Assembly: GCA_000824785.1 (NCBI GenBank)
Contig: CCNB01000019.1
Coordinates: 99,549 to 163,548 of the forward strand
Source: Mesorhizobium plurifarium
GTDB taxonomy: Bacteria; Pseudomonadota; Alphaproteobacteria; Rhizobiales; Rhizobiaceae
DNA: 64,000 nucleotides
Reading direction: 5' to 3'
Below are positions 52,592 through 61,872 of the stretch, one piece after another (within the stretch, counting starts at the first letter, position 1; the number at the start of each line of letters is the position of its first letter). The notes beneath the pieces were generated by a model. The model saw nothing but the letters and a program-made list of their open reading frames with translations, was not told the origin of the DNA and searched no databases. The position numbers were made by a program, and so were the translations under genes.

Positions 52592-54127
52592 TCAGATAGC
52601 TATCTGGCCCTCCATCTCGACCTCCGCCTTCAGGCTCTCGATGTCGCGGAAGATCGAAGCGACGGCAAACGTGCGCCCCTTGCGCTTGAAGCGCAGCAGG
52701 CAGTCCTTGGCAGCAATATCGCCTTCGGCCGCGATCTCGTCCCATTGCCCGGCATGGCCGACATAGTTGATGGGAACATCGTAGTGCTGGCTCCAGAAGA
52801 AGGGCACCGCGACGAATTTCTCGCCATGTCCGAGCATATTGAGCGCGGCCGTCTGCCCCTGTCTCTCAGCAACCGCCCAATGCTCGACGCGAATGCTCTC
52901 GCCGCTGTGAGGATCTGGCCATCGCGCAATGTCGCCGGCGGCGAATATTCCTGGCTCGCTCGTTTCCAGAAGGGCATCTACGACAACGCCGTGGTCGACG
53001 ACCAACCCAGCAGTTTCGGCAAGTGCGGTGCGCGGCCGCACCCCAATGCCGACGATCACGAAGTCTGCCGACAAGGCGCCGCCGCTGCTGAGATTTACCT
53101 TCTTGGCTTCGATGCTGCTCGCCGTATCCTCGAGATGGAATACGACGCCATGTTCTTCATGGAGGGCGCGGATGAAGTCGCCCATCTGCGAACCCAGCAC
53201 CCGCTCCATAGGCCGTTTCTCCGGCGCGACGATACGCACTTCGATGCCGCGCGCGCGTAAAGCCGCGGCAACCTCGAGCCCGATGAAACTGGCGCCGAGC
53301 ACAACTGCGCGGCTTGCCGAGGCGGCCTGCTTGATGATCGCCTCGCAATCTGCCGACGAGCGCAACGTGTGAACGTGCGGCAGGTCGCCGCCGGGGATGG
53401 TCAGGCGGACGGGTTCGGCTCCCGTTGCAATCAGCAGCCTGTCATAGGGGACCCTTCCTCCATCCGCGAGGATAACCTGCCGCGAACGGGCGTTGACGTC
53501 GACGGCTTCCGTCTTGAGACGCAGGTCGATGTTGTTCCTGGAATAGAATTTCTCCCCACGGAGCGGCATCCAGTCGTCCGGGGCCTTTCCGGCAAGGTAG
53601 TCCTTGGAAAGGTTCGGGCGGTCGACGGGCGGCGATTGGTCGTCGCTGAGCATGACGATGCTGCCCTGGAACTCCCGCCGTCGCAGCATTTCGGCCGCCG
53701 CGAAACCCGCCGCGCCGCCGCCTACGATAACGATTTTCTCAGGAACCTTGCCGGGGTCATCGGCGCGTGGTTGACGAGCGCTCCGTTTCAGTTTCTCGCC
53801 GACGAATATGCGCCCATCCCTCTGCTCGACTGCCCAGCAAGCGAGTGGGTTGAAGGCGGGCGCGCGCAGGGCCTCGCCCGTGCGCAGATCGAAGCACGCA
53901 TGATGCCAGGGACAGCGGACGGCGTCCTCGACCACAAGGCCATCGACCAGCGGCCCGCCGTAGTGTGTGCATGTCGCGCTGACTGCGAACACCTCGTTTC
54001 CGCGACGCACCAGCAGCACCTGGTCGTCGCCACATCTGCCAACTAGCTTGCAGCCGTCGGCAAGGTCGGCATGGGCGATACCTTGCCTCAAATCCGGTCC
54101 AGTCGGGTTACTTTGGTCTTGGGCCAT
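52592..54127 (-). CDS. Rieske-domain ferredoxin reductase-type flavoprotein (AIFM3-like)
   Basis: A 511-aa fusion. Residues about 15-115 are a Rieske 2Fe-2S domain with CTHYGGPL and CPWHHACF supplying two Cys and two His. From about 125 follows a Pyr_redox_2 FAD/NAD module (KIVIVGGGAAGFAAAEMLRR; second motif AVVLGASFIGLEVAAALRAR; IFAAGDIARW) and a reductase C-terminal domain. It would pass electrons from NADH to the Rieske cluster in one chain. It lies at the end of the stress block and starts at an ATG beside the 1.3-kb gap. Confidence 0.9.
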   Translation of the reverse strand: MAQDQSNPTGPDLRQGIAHADLADGCKLVGRCGDDQVLLVRRGNEVFAVSATCTHYGGPLVDGLVVEDAVRCPWHHACFDLRTGEALRAPAFNPLACWAVEQRDGRIFVGEKLKRSARQPRADDPGKVPEKIVIVGGGAAGFAAAEMLRRREFQGSIVMLSDDQSPPVDRPNLSKDYLAGKAPDDWMPLRGEKFYSRNNIDLRLKTEAVDVNARSRQVILADGGRVPYDRLLIATGAEPVRLTIPGGDLPHVHTLRSSADCEAIIKQAASASRAVVLGASFIGLEVAAALRARGIEVRIVAPEKRPMERVLGSQMGDFIRALHEEHGVVFHLEDTASSIEAKKVNLSSGGALSADFVIVGIGVRPRTALAETAGLVVDHGVVVDALLETSEPGIFAAGDIARWPDPHSGESIRVEHWAVAERQGQTAALNMLGHGEKFVAVPFFWSQHYDVPINYVGHAGQWDEIAAEGDIAAKDCLLRFKRKGRTFAVASIFRDIESLKAEVEMEGQIAI

Positions 54128-54833
54128 TGCCTTCTCCCTTCGCGCTCAGAATCGCCTTTTGCGGTCGAGAAGCCGGAATTCCTTGGTCACAGCGTTAGAA
54201 TTCAGCGACAGTTTCTCGCCACTTCAGACATCACGCAAACGAATTTAATCGGCAGTTGCGAGCAATTTTTATGATACTCACCGACGGGGCCACGCGTACT
54301 TACAGGATCGCTTGCCCCGTCTTGCTCCAGTTGGCAAGAAAGGATGTCAGACCTACCCGCCCGCTAGGAGAAGTTGCCCTGGATTTATAACAGAGGCAGG
54401 AACGTGGCACAGTTTTGGGGCGCAATAGCGGTTCGATTGACGCTCTCGGTCAATGCCAAGCTGCAGTCGATCGCCGGGGAAAGCAGGCGGAAAGGTTTCC
54501 ACGTCGCAACGGATATTTAAGCCCCACGATATCGCAGCGAACGTTGGCGATAGCGCGCCACCTCGTCGACGGGTGGCCGAATAGGACCTTTGGCAACTCT
54601 GTCGTAAGAACGAAAAAAGAAGAGAAGCAGAACTTTCGTGTGCGATTTTTGCACACGAGATCGCGTAACCGGCTGATTTTGTTTAACTGTCCGTCCAGTC
54701 CATCATTGGTGCCACGGCGATTGTCATTTTCATGGGCCTATTCGATCTTTCGCATCGCCCCGCCGTCAAATTCAGGGGCTCGATTTAGCGTATTTTTGTT
54801 TATTTTCAATCGCTTCCAACAGAAGGGCCCAAA

Positions 54834-54858
54834 GTCCCCTGCCACAGGGGACCATTTT
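54834..54858 (+). terminator. Rho-independent terminator-like hairpin
   Basis: GTCCCCTG (54834-54841) and CAGGGGAC (54845-54852) form a perfect 8-bp stem with a CCA loop, followed by CATTTTT. This is the best canonical terminator in the window, reading to the right, although no clear gene ends just before it. Confidence 0.55.
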
Positions 54859-55259
54859 TCCGGTCATAAATCCCCGCTAAAATCAATGGTCCGATTTAAG
54901 TTTTCCACAAATAAGCGTAAAGTTTTCGTGCTCATGTTTTGAGCGGGAGGCTACAGGCAGTCAATGCCTGTTGGAGAGGGGCGGGGTTCAGTATGCCCTC
55001 ATTGTTGATCCTTGGTGCCCGCCGTTGGTGGGTCACCGATGCGCGTAGGACGCATCCGCCTAGAATTGCCTGACGGGGCAAGGAGCGGAGGATCAGCGGC
55101 GGCTCCTCCCAACCCCCTCTACCCCTAAGTTAATCCAGAACTCCAGTTTCCTTTTAACGATGACGCGCAGCGCCGGCTCTGGCTGGCGGATGAGCGCCCG
55201 TGCGGCCGGTTGCCAGCGTTGGGGCTGACTACGCGCCTGTCGCATTGAACGGAGGCGTC

Positions 55260-55352
55260 ATGACAATCACCACTCACATCCGTGGCACGCTGACGCTCGA
55301 CCAGACGTCGGGCTTCATGACCACGACGCCGCGACTAGCGGCGCTCTCGTGA
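55260..55352 (+). pseudogene. vestigial copy of the secreted protein N-terminus
   Basis: A 30-residue frame with a good ribosome-binding site (GGAGGCGTC before ATG 55260). Its start, MTITTHIRGTLTLDQTSG, aligns with the start of the large protein that follows, MATINIVGELVNDQTAG (shared I-x-G-x-L-x-x-DQT-[SA]-G), and then it stops. It is best read as a truncated paralogous leader left from a duplication. A short functional peptide is possible but less likely. Confidence 0.6.
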
Positions 55353-55442
55353 CCTCCGCGTGACTCCGAGCGCCGCGGATGCCCGCGGCCACGCGAATAC
55401 GATGTGTAGAACCAGTCAACCATCCAAGAAAGGATGAACATT

Positions 55443-58421
55443 ATGGCTACCATTAATATCGTAGGCGAGTTGGTTAACGACCAGACGGCCGGTATACAAA
55501 ACACCGCTACCGGCGACCCCGATGGCGATGATGTCGCAGTAAGCGTCTCCGGCGGTTTGCTGGTCAGCGCTGATCTCGACCCCGCCTTCGTCACCTATCT
55601 CAACGGTCTCGGCTTGACCGCAGGGCAGTTGGCGTTCGCTGACTCCGCCGAGGCGGCAAGTCAAGCCGACCTCGTGCAGGTGACGGTGGGAGCGAACGAG
55701 GTCGTGGACAGCCTGATCTTCGCCCCTCTAACTCACGCGGATTCTGGGTTGAATACCGTAGGCGGCGAAGACATCTTCCTCACCACGTCGGCGGACGGCA
55801 AATCTGTGCTGGCGACTGATACCAGCGGTGACATCGTCGCCGCCTTCTACATCATCCCCAACGGTGACAATACGTTGGGCACGGTGCAGATGGTCACTTT
55901 CGCGCCAATCGCCCATCCGAACGCCCTCAACCCGGATGACCGACTGGACTTCAGCGACATCCTGAAAGTCCGCGCGTTGTCACACACGGATGAGCCCATC
56001 GGTGGCGACATCAACGTCGACGACGACGGCCCGGACGTCAACACCGACGGGGCCGGCCCGGACCTCACCGTGGACGAGTCGTTCCTTGGCGGTGCCGGTG
56101 CTACCACAACCGGCAACTTCCTCGCCAACTTCCCGAACAGCTTCGGGACTGACGGCGCGGGCACACTCACCTTCGCGCTCGACATCCCCGCGGACGCTAC
56201 AGACAGCGGGTTTATCGACACGGCATCGCAGGAACACATTTTCCTGTACAAAGAGCTTAACGGTAGTATTACCGGTCGAGTCGGAGACGGTGGTGCTGCT
56301 GACGCGAACGGTGCTATCGCGTTCACGGTCAGCGTCAACGCCACGACTGCCGTCGTGACGCTCACCCAGAGCTTGGCGATGGTTCACAACGTTCCGGGTA
56401 ACGGGACCGTCCCGCCCGGCAGCTACGACGAAGCTATCTCGCTGGCGGCGACCCTCATCACGCTCACCGCGCACAGCGAGGACGCTGACGGGGATGATGA
56501 TTTCGCCACCCTGAACATCGGCGATAATCTCTTCTTCAAGGACGACGGCCCGAGCATCTCGGCAAACGGCACAGTGCCGACAGTCGTGGTCGATGAGTCC
56601 AACTTAAACGCAAACGGTGGCCCGACGGATTTCTCGGGCATCTTCACGCCGCAAAGTGGTGGCGCCGACGGTGCGGCAAGCCCTGTCGCGATCAGCTACG
56701 GACTGGCCGCATCCGGTGCGTCAGGTCTCACCGACACGCTTACCGGCCAGTCGGTGGTTCTGTCGACGGACAGTGGGGTGGTCTATGGCAAGAACGGCGA
56801 CGGCGACACGGTGTTCACGATCAGCGTGGACGCAAGCGGTAACGTGACGCTTGATCAGCTACGCGCCGTGGTTCACCCGACGAATGACCCGAACGAGTCG
56901 GTTTTCATGTCGAACGCAAACCTCGTCACGCTGACAGCGATCATCACCGACGGCGACGGGGACACGGCCCAGGCCGTAGCCAATATCGGCACAGCGTTCG
57001 AGTTCAAGGATGACGGCCCAACGATCACGAAGGCGTTCGATGGTGTTCCCGGCGGGGCTGTTGGTGACCACGAGACCCTGAGCAACGTGCTGACGAACCC
57101 GAACCAGTCGGCATCCGGCGACTTCGGTTTCAACATCGGGAACGACAAGTTCGCGACCTACGACGCTACGCACTCGGACTTCGCGAGCATATCGCTGTCC
57201 GGCAACGTCACCGGCTTGGTGCCGAACACTCCGACCGCATTCGCAACCTCGAGCGTTACGCTCGTGGCCGGGTCGGAAACTGCCACCTCAGCGACGTTCA
57301 ACTGGGCTGCCACTTACGACGCTAACCCGGACTTGGCTGGCGTTCAGCCGGGGACGATCGCCGGTACGCTTAGCTTCGACAAGACTGCCGACACCTACAC
57401 CATCACGTTGAGCGATACGGCGGATGGCTTCACGAAGGACCTACTCCACACCTCGGAGCTGCTGTCCAAGGAGCCCATCGGCAACACGGGTCACCCAAAC
57501 GTCGTGGTCGAGAAGCTTTTCGATGCGACGACGACACCCGAGCAGACCGACAAGGATTTCTTCGTGCAGTTCACCGGCAACTCAAACCCCAACGGGAGCC
57601 CCTTTGGGTTCAACGGGACGGGTGACGGTAGCCCGATCCCCGGCGATACTTTTTTCAACGCCGGCCAGCAAGTCACCAGCAGCTTCGAGGACTGGGTTTC
57701 CGCAACCCAGAGCACGAATGGTGTTGCCGGCGACACGATCCAGAAGGGCGAAGCGCTTACCCTGAGATTCTTCGAAACCACGCCGGGCATTTTGACCGAC
57801 GACGGCCACACCGTCCCGACCCAGACGGCCAACGATATGGCCATCAAGTTCGACGGTATCGGCAACTCCGAGGATCTGATGCTGGTCCTTAACCTCGTCA
57901 ACCTCGGTTCAGACGGAGCCTTTGGGGGTTCCGGCACCGCGGCAGACACTTTCACCACGAAGGCGATGTACGTGCAGAACCAAGACATCTACAAGGCCAG
58001 CACTCCGGGTGGCGTACCCTCTCCGTACGCCAACGAATTCTCGCTCGACAACAACGACGGTCTCGTGATCGTAGAGCGGAACGACTATAACGCGGCTGGC
58101 GAGAACTGGGTGCTCCAGGGTGTTCAGATCATGCAGTCCGGTAACGGTCTGACGGGCCCCGACACTGTACCTGGTGGTGCGTTCATAGAGACACCGACGG
58201 CGATCGACCTGCAAAAGGGCGTCGGTGCAAACGGGGGCAGCACGACCATCGCACTGCAGAACTGGGATCCAACAGACAACGATGTCCTCAAGATCACGGA
58301 CATCGCTTTCACAGCGACCCAGACCGTGACCCCGGACGCGCACCTTGCGTTCAACGTGGCTATTCACGATGCCGACGGTGACGTGACCGGCACCAACCAA
58401 ATCTTGGTCGACGTCATCTGA
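55443..58421 (+). CDS. large acidic secreted protein with DUF5801-like repeats (type I secretion cargo)
   Basis: A 992-aa extracellular protein, likely an adhesin or surface/biofilm protein. It has no Sec signal. The N-terminal leader (ATINIVGELVNDQTAG) is followed by modules each opening FKDDGP[ST]I-like text (near residues 192, 366 and 522) with VDES, and closing DGDGD...NIG; spacing about 155-175 residues, as in DUF5801 / repeats-in-toxin associated domains. No GGxGxD nonapeptides are seen. The C-terminus (HDADGDVTGTNQILVDVI) is hydrophobic, as type I signals often are. Start at ATG 55443, which has AAGAAAGGA at proper spacing; ATG 55434 is too close. It is followed by an ABC exporter and HlyD protein. 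Confidence 0.85.
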   Translation: MATINIVGELVNDQTAGIQNTATGDPDGDDVAVSVSGGLLVSADLDPAFVTYLNGLGLTAGQLAFADSAEAASQADLVQVTVGANEVVDSLIFAPLTHADSGLNTVGGEDIFLTTSADGKSVLATDTSGDIVAAFYIIPNGDNTLGTVQMVTFAPIAHPNALNPDDRLDFSDILKVRALSHTDEPIGGDINVDDDGPDVNTDGAGPDLTVDESFLGGAGATTTGNFLANFPNSFGTDGAGTLTFALDIPADATDSGFIDTASQEHIFLYKELNGSITGRVGDGGAADANGAIAFTVSVNATTAVVTLTQSLAMVHNVPGNGTVPPGSYDEAISLAATLITLTAHSEDADGDDDFATLNIGDNLFFKDDGPSISANGTVPTVVVDESNLNANGGPTDFSGIFTPQSGGADGAASPVAISYGLAASGASGLTDTLTGQSVVLSTDSGVVYGKNGDGDTVFTISVDASGNVTLDQLRAVVHPTNDPNESVFMSNANLVTLTAIITDGDGDTAQAVANIGTAFEFKDDGPTITKAFDGVPGGAVGDHETLSNVLTNPNQSASGDFGFNIGNDKFATYDATHSDFASISLSGNVTGLVPNTPTAFATSSVTLVAGSETATSATFNWAATYDANPDLAGVQPGTIAGTLSFDKTADTYTITLSDTADGFTKDLLHTSELLSKEPIGNTGHPNVVVEKLFDATTTPEQTDKDFFVQFTGNSNPNGSPFGFNGTGDGSPIPGDTFFNAGQQVTSSFEDWVSATQSTNGVAGDTIQKGEALTLRFFETTPGILTDDGHTVPTQTANDMAIKFDGIGNSEDLMLVLNLVNLGSDGAFGGSGTAADTFTTKAMYVQNQDIYKASTPGGVPSPYANEFSLDNNDGLVIVERNDYNAAGENWVLQGVQIMQSGNGLTGPDTVPGGAFIETPTAIDLQKGVGANGGSTTIALQNWDPTDNDVLKITDIAFTATQTVTPDAHLAFNVAIHDADGDVTGTNQILVDVI

Positions 58422-58547
58422 CCGACTACACGGGGAGGCAGCTCACGCTGCCTCCCATCTCCATGTGGAGATGATCTCGCTCCCTGCGTAAGCCGGCTCA
58501 AACCCAAGTGTCAGCCCGCACGGCGTCAACCCGCATACAGGGTAAAT

Positions 58548-60455
58548 ATGACCATGATGAAGGCCCCACGTTCCTCTGCCCTGCAGGCGGTGATGAAAGA
58601 AGCCAGGCGCGCCATAAGACCGCTCATCTGCTTCAGCGCAGGCATCAACATTCTGATGCTGACCGGCGCGTTCTATATGCTCCAGGTCTATCACCGCGTG
58701 CTTGGCAGCCACAGCTTGGAGACGTTGGTGACGCTGTCGCTGATGGCGGCGGCGGCGATCACCACGATGGCAGGGCTAGAGGTAGTTCGCGCACGCCTGT
58801 TGTCCACCGTCGGGACATGGTTGAACGCCCGATTAGCTCCGGTACTTCTGAGCGCGTCGGTTGAATACGCCGCCTCGGCGCCGGGCCAGATCAACGCCCG
58901 TGCGCTGCGTGACCTCGACCAGGTGCGGAATTTCTTCACCAGCCCGAGCATATACCCCATTCTCGATGCACCTTGGGCACCAATTTTCCTGGGCGCTATC
59001 TTCCTGATGCATCCGTGGTTGGGCTGGCTGGCGACCAGCGGCGGGATCGTGCTGTTCGCGCTGGCCTTGCTGACCGAATATTTGACCCGCAAGCCAATGG
59101 CGGAAGCCGCAATCGCCCAGATGCGGGCCTACATGCAGGCCGAGCAGACCATCCGCAACGCCGAGGTCGTCCAGGCCATGGGCATGCTGAACCCCCTGCT
59201 CGAGAGCTGGAAGGCTCAGCAAGACGAGGCAAATAGAGAACAATCTCTCGCCAGCAATCGATCCAGCACCATCTCGGCCCTCGCGCGCGCTTTTCGACTG
59301 GCTCTGCAGATGGCCGTTCTCGGCCTCGGCGCATATCTGGTGCTCAAAAACGAGGCGTCGCCCGGCATCATGATCTCCGCCTCGATCCTGATGGGTCGCG
59401 CACTGGCCCCAGTGGAACAGGCGATCGGCACCTGGAAGGCGACGATCGGGGCACGGAACGCTTACAAGCGCCTCGTCGCAGTGGCCGGTCAGAGGCCGGA
59501 GGCCACACCGGCTCTGCCATTGCCGCGCCCAAAGGGAAAGTTTGAGGCCGAGAACATTATGCTCGCCAGGCAGGGCGGCGAACCGATCCTGCGGGGAATC
59601 AGCTTCCGGCTGAAGCCCGGCGAAGCCATGGCGTTGATCGGCCCGAGCGCAGCCGGCAAGACGAGTCTGGCGCGCGTGTTGGCCGGGGCTTGGCGTCCGA
59701 CCAGCGGTCGCGCATTGCTAGATGGCATGAGCGTTGCCGAATGGGCGGCCGAGGATCGAGGCCGACATGTCGGCTACTTGCCGCAGGATATCGAACTCTT
59801 CGCCGGCACCGTTTCCGAGAACATCTGCCGCTTCGCGCCGCTCAGCCCGGCGGCCTTCAACAACGTGGTCAAGGCCGCGCAATTGGCCGGCGTCCACGAC
59901 CTGATCAAGAGACTACCGAAAGGCTACGCCACCGAGATCGGTGAAGGCGGCGCGACGCTGTCTGGCGGGCAACGCCAGCGCATTGGGTTGGCGCGGGCGC
60001 TCTATGGCAACCCGGCGCTTCTTATCCTTGACGAGCCCAACTCCAATCTCGACCACGAGGGCGAGCAAGCGCTGGCTACGGTCATCGGCGGGCTCAAGGC
60101 GGCTGGCGCGACCTTGATCTTGATCTCGCACCGGCCAAGCATTTTGGACAAGGTCGACAAGGTTCTGGTGCTTAACCACGGCGCACAGGATCTGTTCGGG
60201 CCACGCGACGCCGTGTTCAGCGAACTCGCCCGCCGGGTGCGCGAGGCGAATCCCCTTCCTGCCGTAGCGGCGAACCAAGATAGCGCCCACGAGGCGAACC
60301 CGCTCCCTGCCGTAGTGGCGAACCAAGGTAGCGTCCGCAATCCGGCCCGCCGATACGCTGCACGAAAACTGTCGCCTAAGCTCAACCTTATTTCCGAGAC
60401 CATTCGCGACGGCGATGCAGCCGCCGCGCAACCGTCAGTGCAGGAACAGCCATGA
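58548..60455 (+). CDS. type I secretion ABC transporter (PrtD/HlyB-like, no peptidase domain)
   Basis: A 635-aa inner-membrane exporter. The transmembrane region spans about residues 25-310 (ICFSAGINILMLTGAFYMLQ, LMAAAAITTMAGLEVVRARL). The ATPase follows with Walker A GPSAAGKTSLARVL (near 366-379), Q-loop YLPQDIELFAGTVSENI, signature LSGGQRQRIGLARAL, Walker B LLILDEPNSNLD, and switch ISHRPS. There is no N-terminal C39 domain, as in PrtD/RsaD exporters of RTX-like cargo. An unusual tail after residue 560 contains a 16-residue duplicate. It starts 126 nt after the cargo gene, and its end overlaps hlyD (ATGA). Confidence 0.92.
   Translation: MTMMKAPRSSALQAVMKEARRAIRPLICFSAGINILMLTGAFYMLQVYHRVLGSHSLETLVTLSLMAAAAITTMAGLEVVRARLLSTVGTWLNARLAPVLLSASVEYAASAPGQINARALRDLDQVRNFFTSPSIYPILDAPWAPIFLGAIFLMHPWLGWLATSGGIVLFALALLTEYLTRKPMAEAAIAQMRAYMQAEQTIRNAEVVQAMGMLNPLLESWKAQQDEANREQSLASNRSSTISALARAFRLALQMAVLGLGAYLVLKNEASPGIMISASILMGRALAPVEQAIGTWKATIGARNAYKRLVAVAGQRPEATPALPLPRPKGKFEAENIMLARQGGEPILRGISFRLKPGEAMALIGPSAAGKTSLARVLAGAWRPTSGRALLDGMSVAEWAAEDRGRHVGYLPQDIELFAGTVSENICRFAPLSPAAFNNVVKAAQLAGVHDLIKRLPKGYATEIGEGGATLSGGQRQRIGLARALYGNPALLILDEPNSNLDHEGEQALATVIGGLKAAGATLILISHRPSILDKVDKVLVLNHGAQDLFGPRDAVFSELARRVREANPLPAVAANQDSAHEANPLPAVVANQGSVRNPARRYAARKLSPKLNLISETIRDGDAAAAQPSVQEQP
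60243..60338 (+). repeat. 48-bp tandem duplication in exporter C-terminal tail
   Basis: Two consecutive 48-bp units (60243-60290, 60291-60338) encode EANPLPAVAANQDSAH and EANPLPAVVANQGSVR. They are near identical at the DNA level, in frame, and lie in the low-complexity tail beyond the ATPase domain. A recent slippage event is the simplest origin. Confidence 0.85.
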
Positions 60456-61783
60456 AAGTCGTCCCGCTGCCCGTCCCGCCACCCTCACGACTGGACCCGG
60501 TGCCGCTGCGTCTGGCGGGCGTGACGCTCACCGGGTTTGCAATCATGTTGCTGTTCTTCGGTGTTGGCGGGGGATGGGCCGCGCTCGCGCCGCTGGACAG
60601 TGCTGCAGTGGCGCCCGGCGTTGTCAAGGTCGCCGGCGACCGCAAGCTCATCCAGCACCTTGAGGGCGGCATCATCGCGGAGTTGAATGTCGCCAACGGC
60701 GATATCGTCAAGCCGGGCAAGGTTCTCATCCGACTCGATAAAACCCAGGCGACGGCGCAGCTTGACCTGATCCAAAACCGGATTGCGACGCGTGAGGCGC
60801 TTGCCGCGCGCCTCAGGGCCGAGCGCGACGGCAAGGCCGAGATCGAATTCGACGCGGCATTGCTCGCAAACACAGCCAACGCCGCAAGGGACGCGGTGGC
60901 CGCCCAACGCGACGTCTTCGCGGCTAAGCATCGCAATTTGGACGACGAACGGGAAATCCTCGGGCAGCGCCGCCGCCAGGCCACGGAGGAAATAACGGGG
61001 CTTGAAGAACTGATCGTCACCGAAGACAAGCAGATCGAAGCAATCGAGAGTGAAACCAAGGATCTCGATAGTCTTCTCGCGAAGGGGTTGACCACTCGCG
61101 AACGAAACCTGTCGCTCAAACGGCAGCAGCGCGAGATAGAGGGAGACCGCGCCACCCATGTCGCGGGGATCGCTCGCGCCAAAAGCAGCGTGGCTGAGAT
61201 CGACATGCAGATTTTGAACCTCAACACGGCGCGCCTGAATGAGGCTGTCGATGAGCTTAGCAAGGTCGAGGCGGAGCTTTTAGACCTAAGACAACAGGCA
61301 CGCTCAGCCAGGGATGTGCTCACGCGTACAGACATCGTCGCGCCGGTCGACGGCATCGTCATGGACCTGAAAGTGCATACGGCAGGCGGTGTCGTAAAAC
61401 CCGGTGAGACATTGATGACGGTCGTGCCACTCGGGCAACAGCTTGTGGTCGAGGCCTTGGTCAAACCGGAGGATGTCGAAACGATCGCCCCCGGGCAAGC
61501 CGCGCATGTGAGCTTCCCAGCCTTCGCCCGTTACAACCTGCCGCCACTCGAGGGCGTCGTCGGGGTCGTGTCTGCGGACCGCATGGTGGACGAGCACAGC
61601 GGCGCGCCGTATTTCGCGGCGACCGTGTTGATTGACAAGAGCGAGCTCGCCAAGCTCGACGGCCGCAAGCTTTTGCCCGGCATGTCGAGCGAGGCGATGA
61701 TCCGGACAGGCGCACGAACCATGCTTTCCTATCTCGCCGAGCCGATCACGCAGAATTTCCGCCGGGCCATGCGGGAGAAATAG
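60452..61783 (+). CDS. HlyD-family type I secretion adaptor
   Basis: A 443-aa periplasmic adaptor linking the inner-membrane exporter to an outer-membrane TolC. After a short cytoplasmic start and one helix (LTGFAIMLLFFGVGGGWAAL, residues about 25-45) comes the beta/lipoyl region (HLEGGIIAELNVANGDIVKP), a long coiled coil (about 95-280) and the lipoyl-beta barrel (RTDIVAPVDGIVMDLKVHTA, EDVETIAPGQAAHVSFPAF). It overlaps the exporter gene by 4 nt. No TolC gene occurs in the window. Confidence 0.93.
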   Translation: MKVVPLPVPPPSRLDPVPLRLAGVTLTGFAIMLLFFGVGGGWAALAPLDSAAVAPGVVKVAGDRKLIQHLEGGIIAELNVANGDIVKPGKVLIRLDKTQATAQLDLIQNRIATREALAARLRAERDGKAEIEFDAALLANTANAARDAVAAQRDVFAAKHRNLDDEREILGQRRRQATEEITGLEELIVTEDKQIEAIESETKDLDSLLAKGLTTRERNLSLKRQQREIEGDRATHVAGIARAKSSVAEIDMQILNLNTARLNEAVDELSKVEAELLDLRQQARSARDVLTRTDIVAPVDGIVMDLKVHTAGGVVKPGETLMTVVPLGQQLVVEALVKPEDVETIAPGQAAHVSFPAFARYNLPPLEGVVGVVSADRMVDEHSGAPYFAATVLIDKSELAKLDGRKLLPGMSSEAMIRTGARTMLSYLAEPITQNFRRAMREK

Positions 61784-61821
61784 CCAATCGTGCAAGCACG
61801 AACGCGAACAATGTATCGCCT

Positions 61822-61843
61822 GCGTCGGCCATAGGGCCGACGC
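61822..61843. terminator. bidirectional hairpin between convergent genes
   Basis: GCGTCGGCC (61822-61830) and GGCCGACGC (61835-61843) form a perfect 9-bp stem with an ATAG loop, 38 nt after hlyD and 29 nt from the end of the convergent DUF982 gene. No T-run; the position suits a bidirectional transcription block. Confidence 0.5.
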
Positions 61844-61872
61844 TCGCACGGCGTCAGGAGCCGCTGGAGATC

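Larger units (their letters stand above)
54128..55442. other. 1.3-kb gap with AT-rich part, terminator-like hairpin and vestigial leader
   Basis: No full gene on either strand. The part from about 54600 to 54950 is clearly richer in A and T than its surroundings and ends in a hairpin with a T-run (54834-54857). A 175-residue frame at 54415 has no family resemblance and odd composition, so I reject it. The right end contains the short homologue of the cargo leader at 55260-55352 and probably the promoter of the secretion locus. Confidence 0.6.

Noticed and set aside
54415..54942. 175-codon frame in the AT-rich gap
   Set aside because: No ribosome-binding site, no family resemblance and an erratic composition (late Phe/Lys/Ser-rich part); probably chance in AT-rich DNA.
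60243..60338. Considered as part of a CRISPR-like or larger repeat array
   Set aside because: Only two units, in frame and directly adjacent without spacers, inside a coding gene; a simple tandem duplication.
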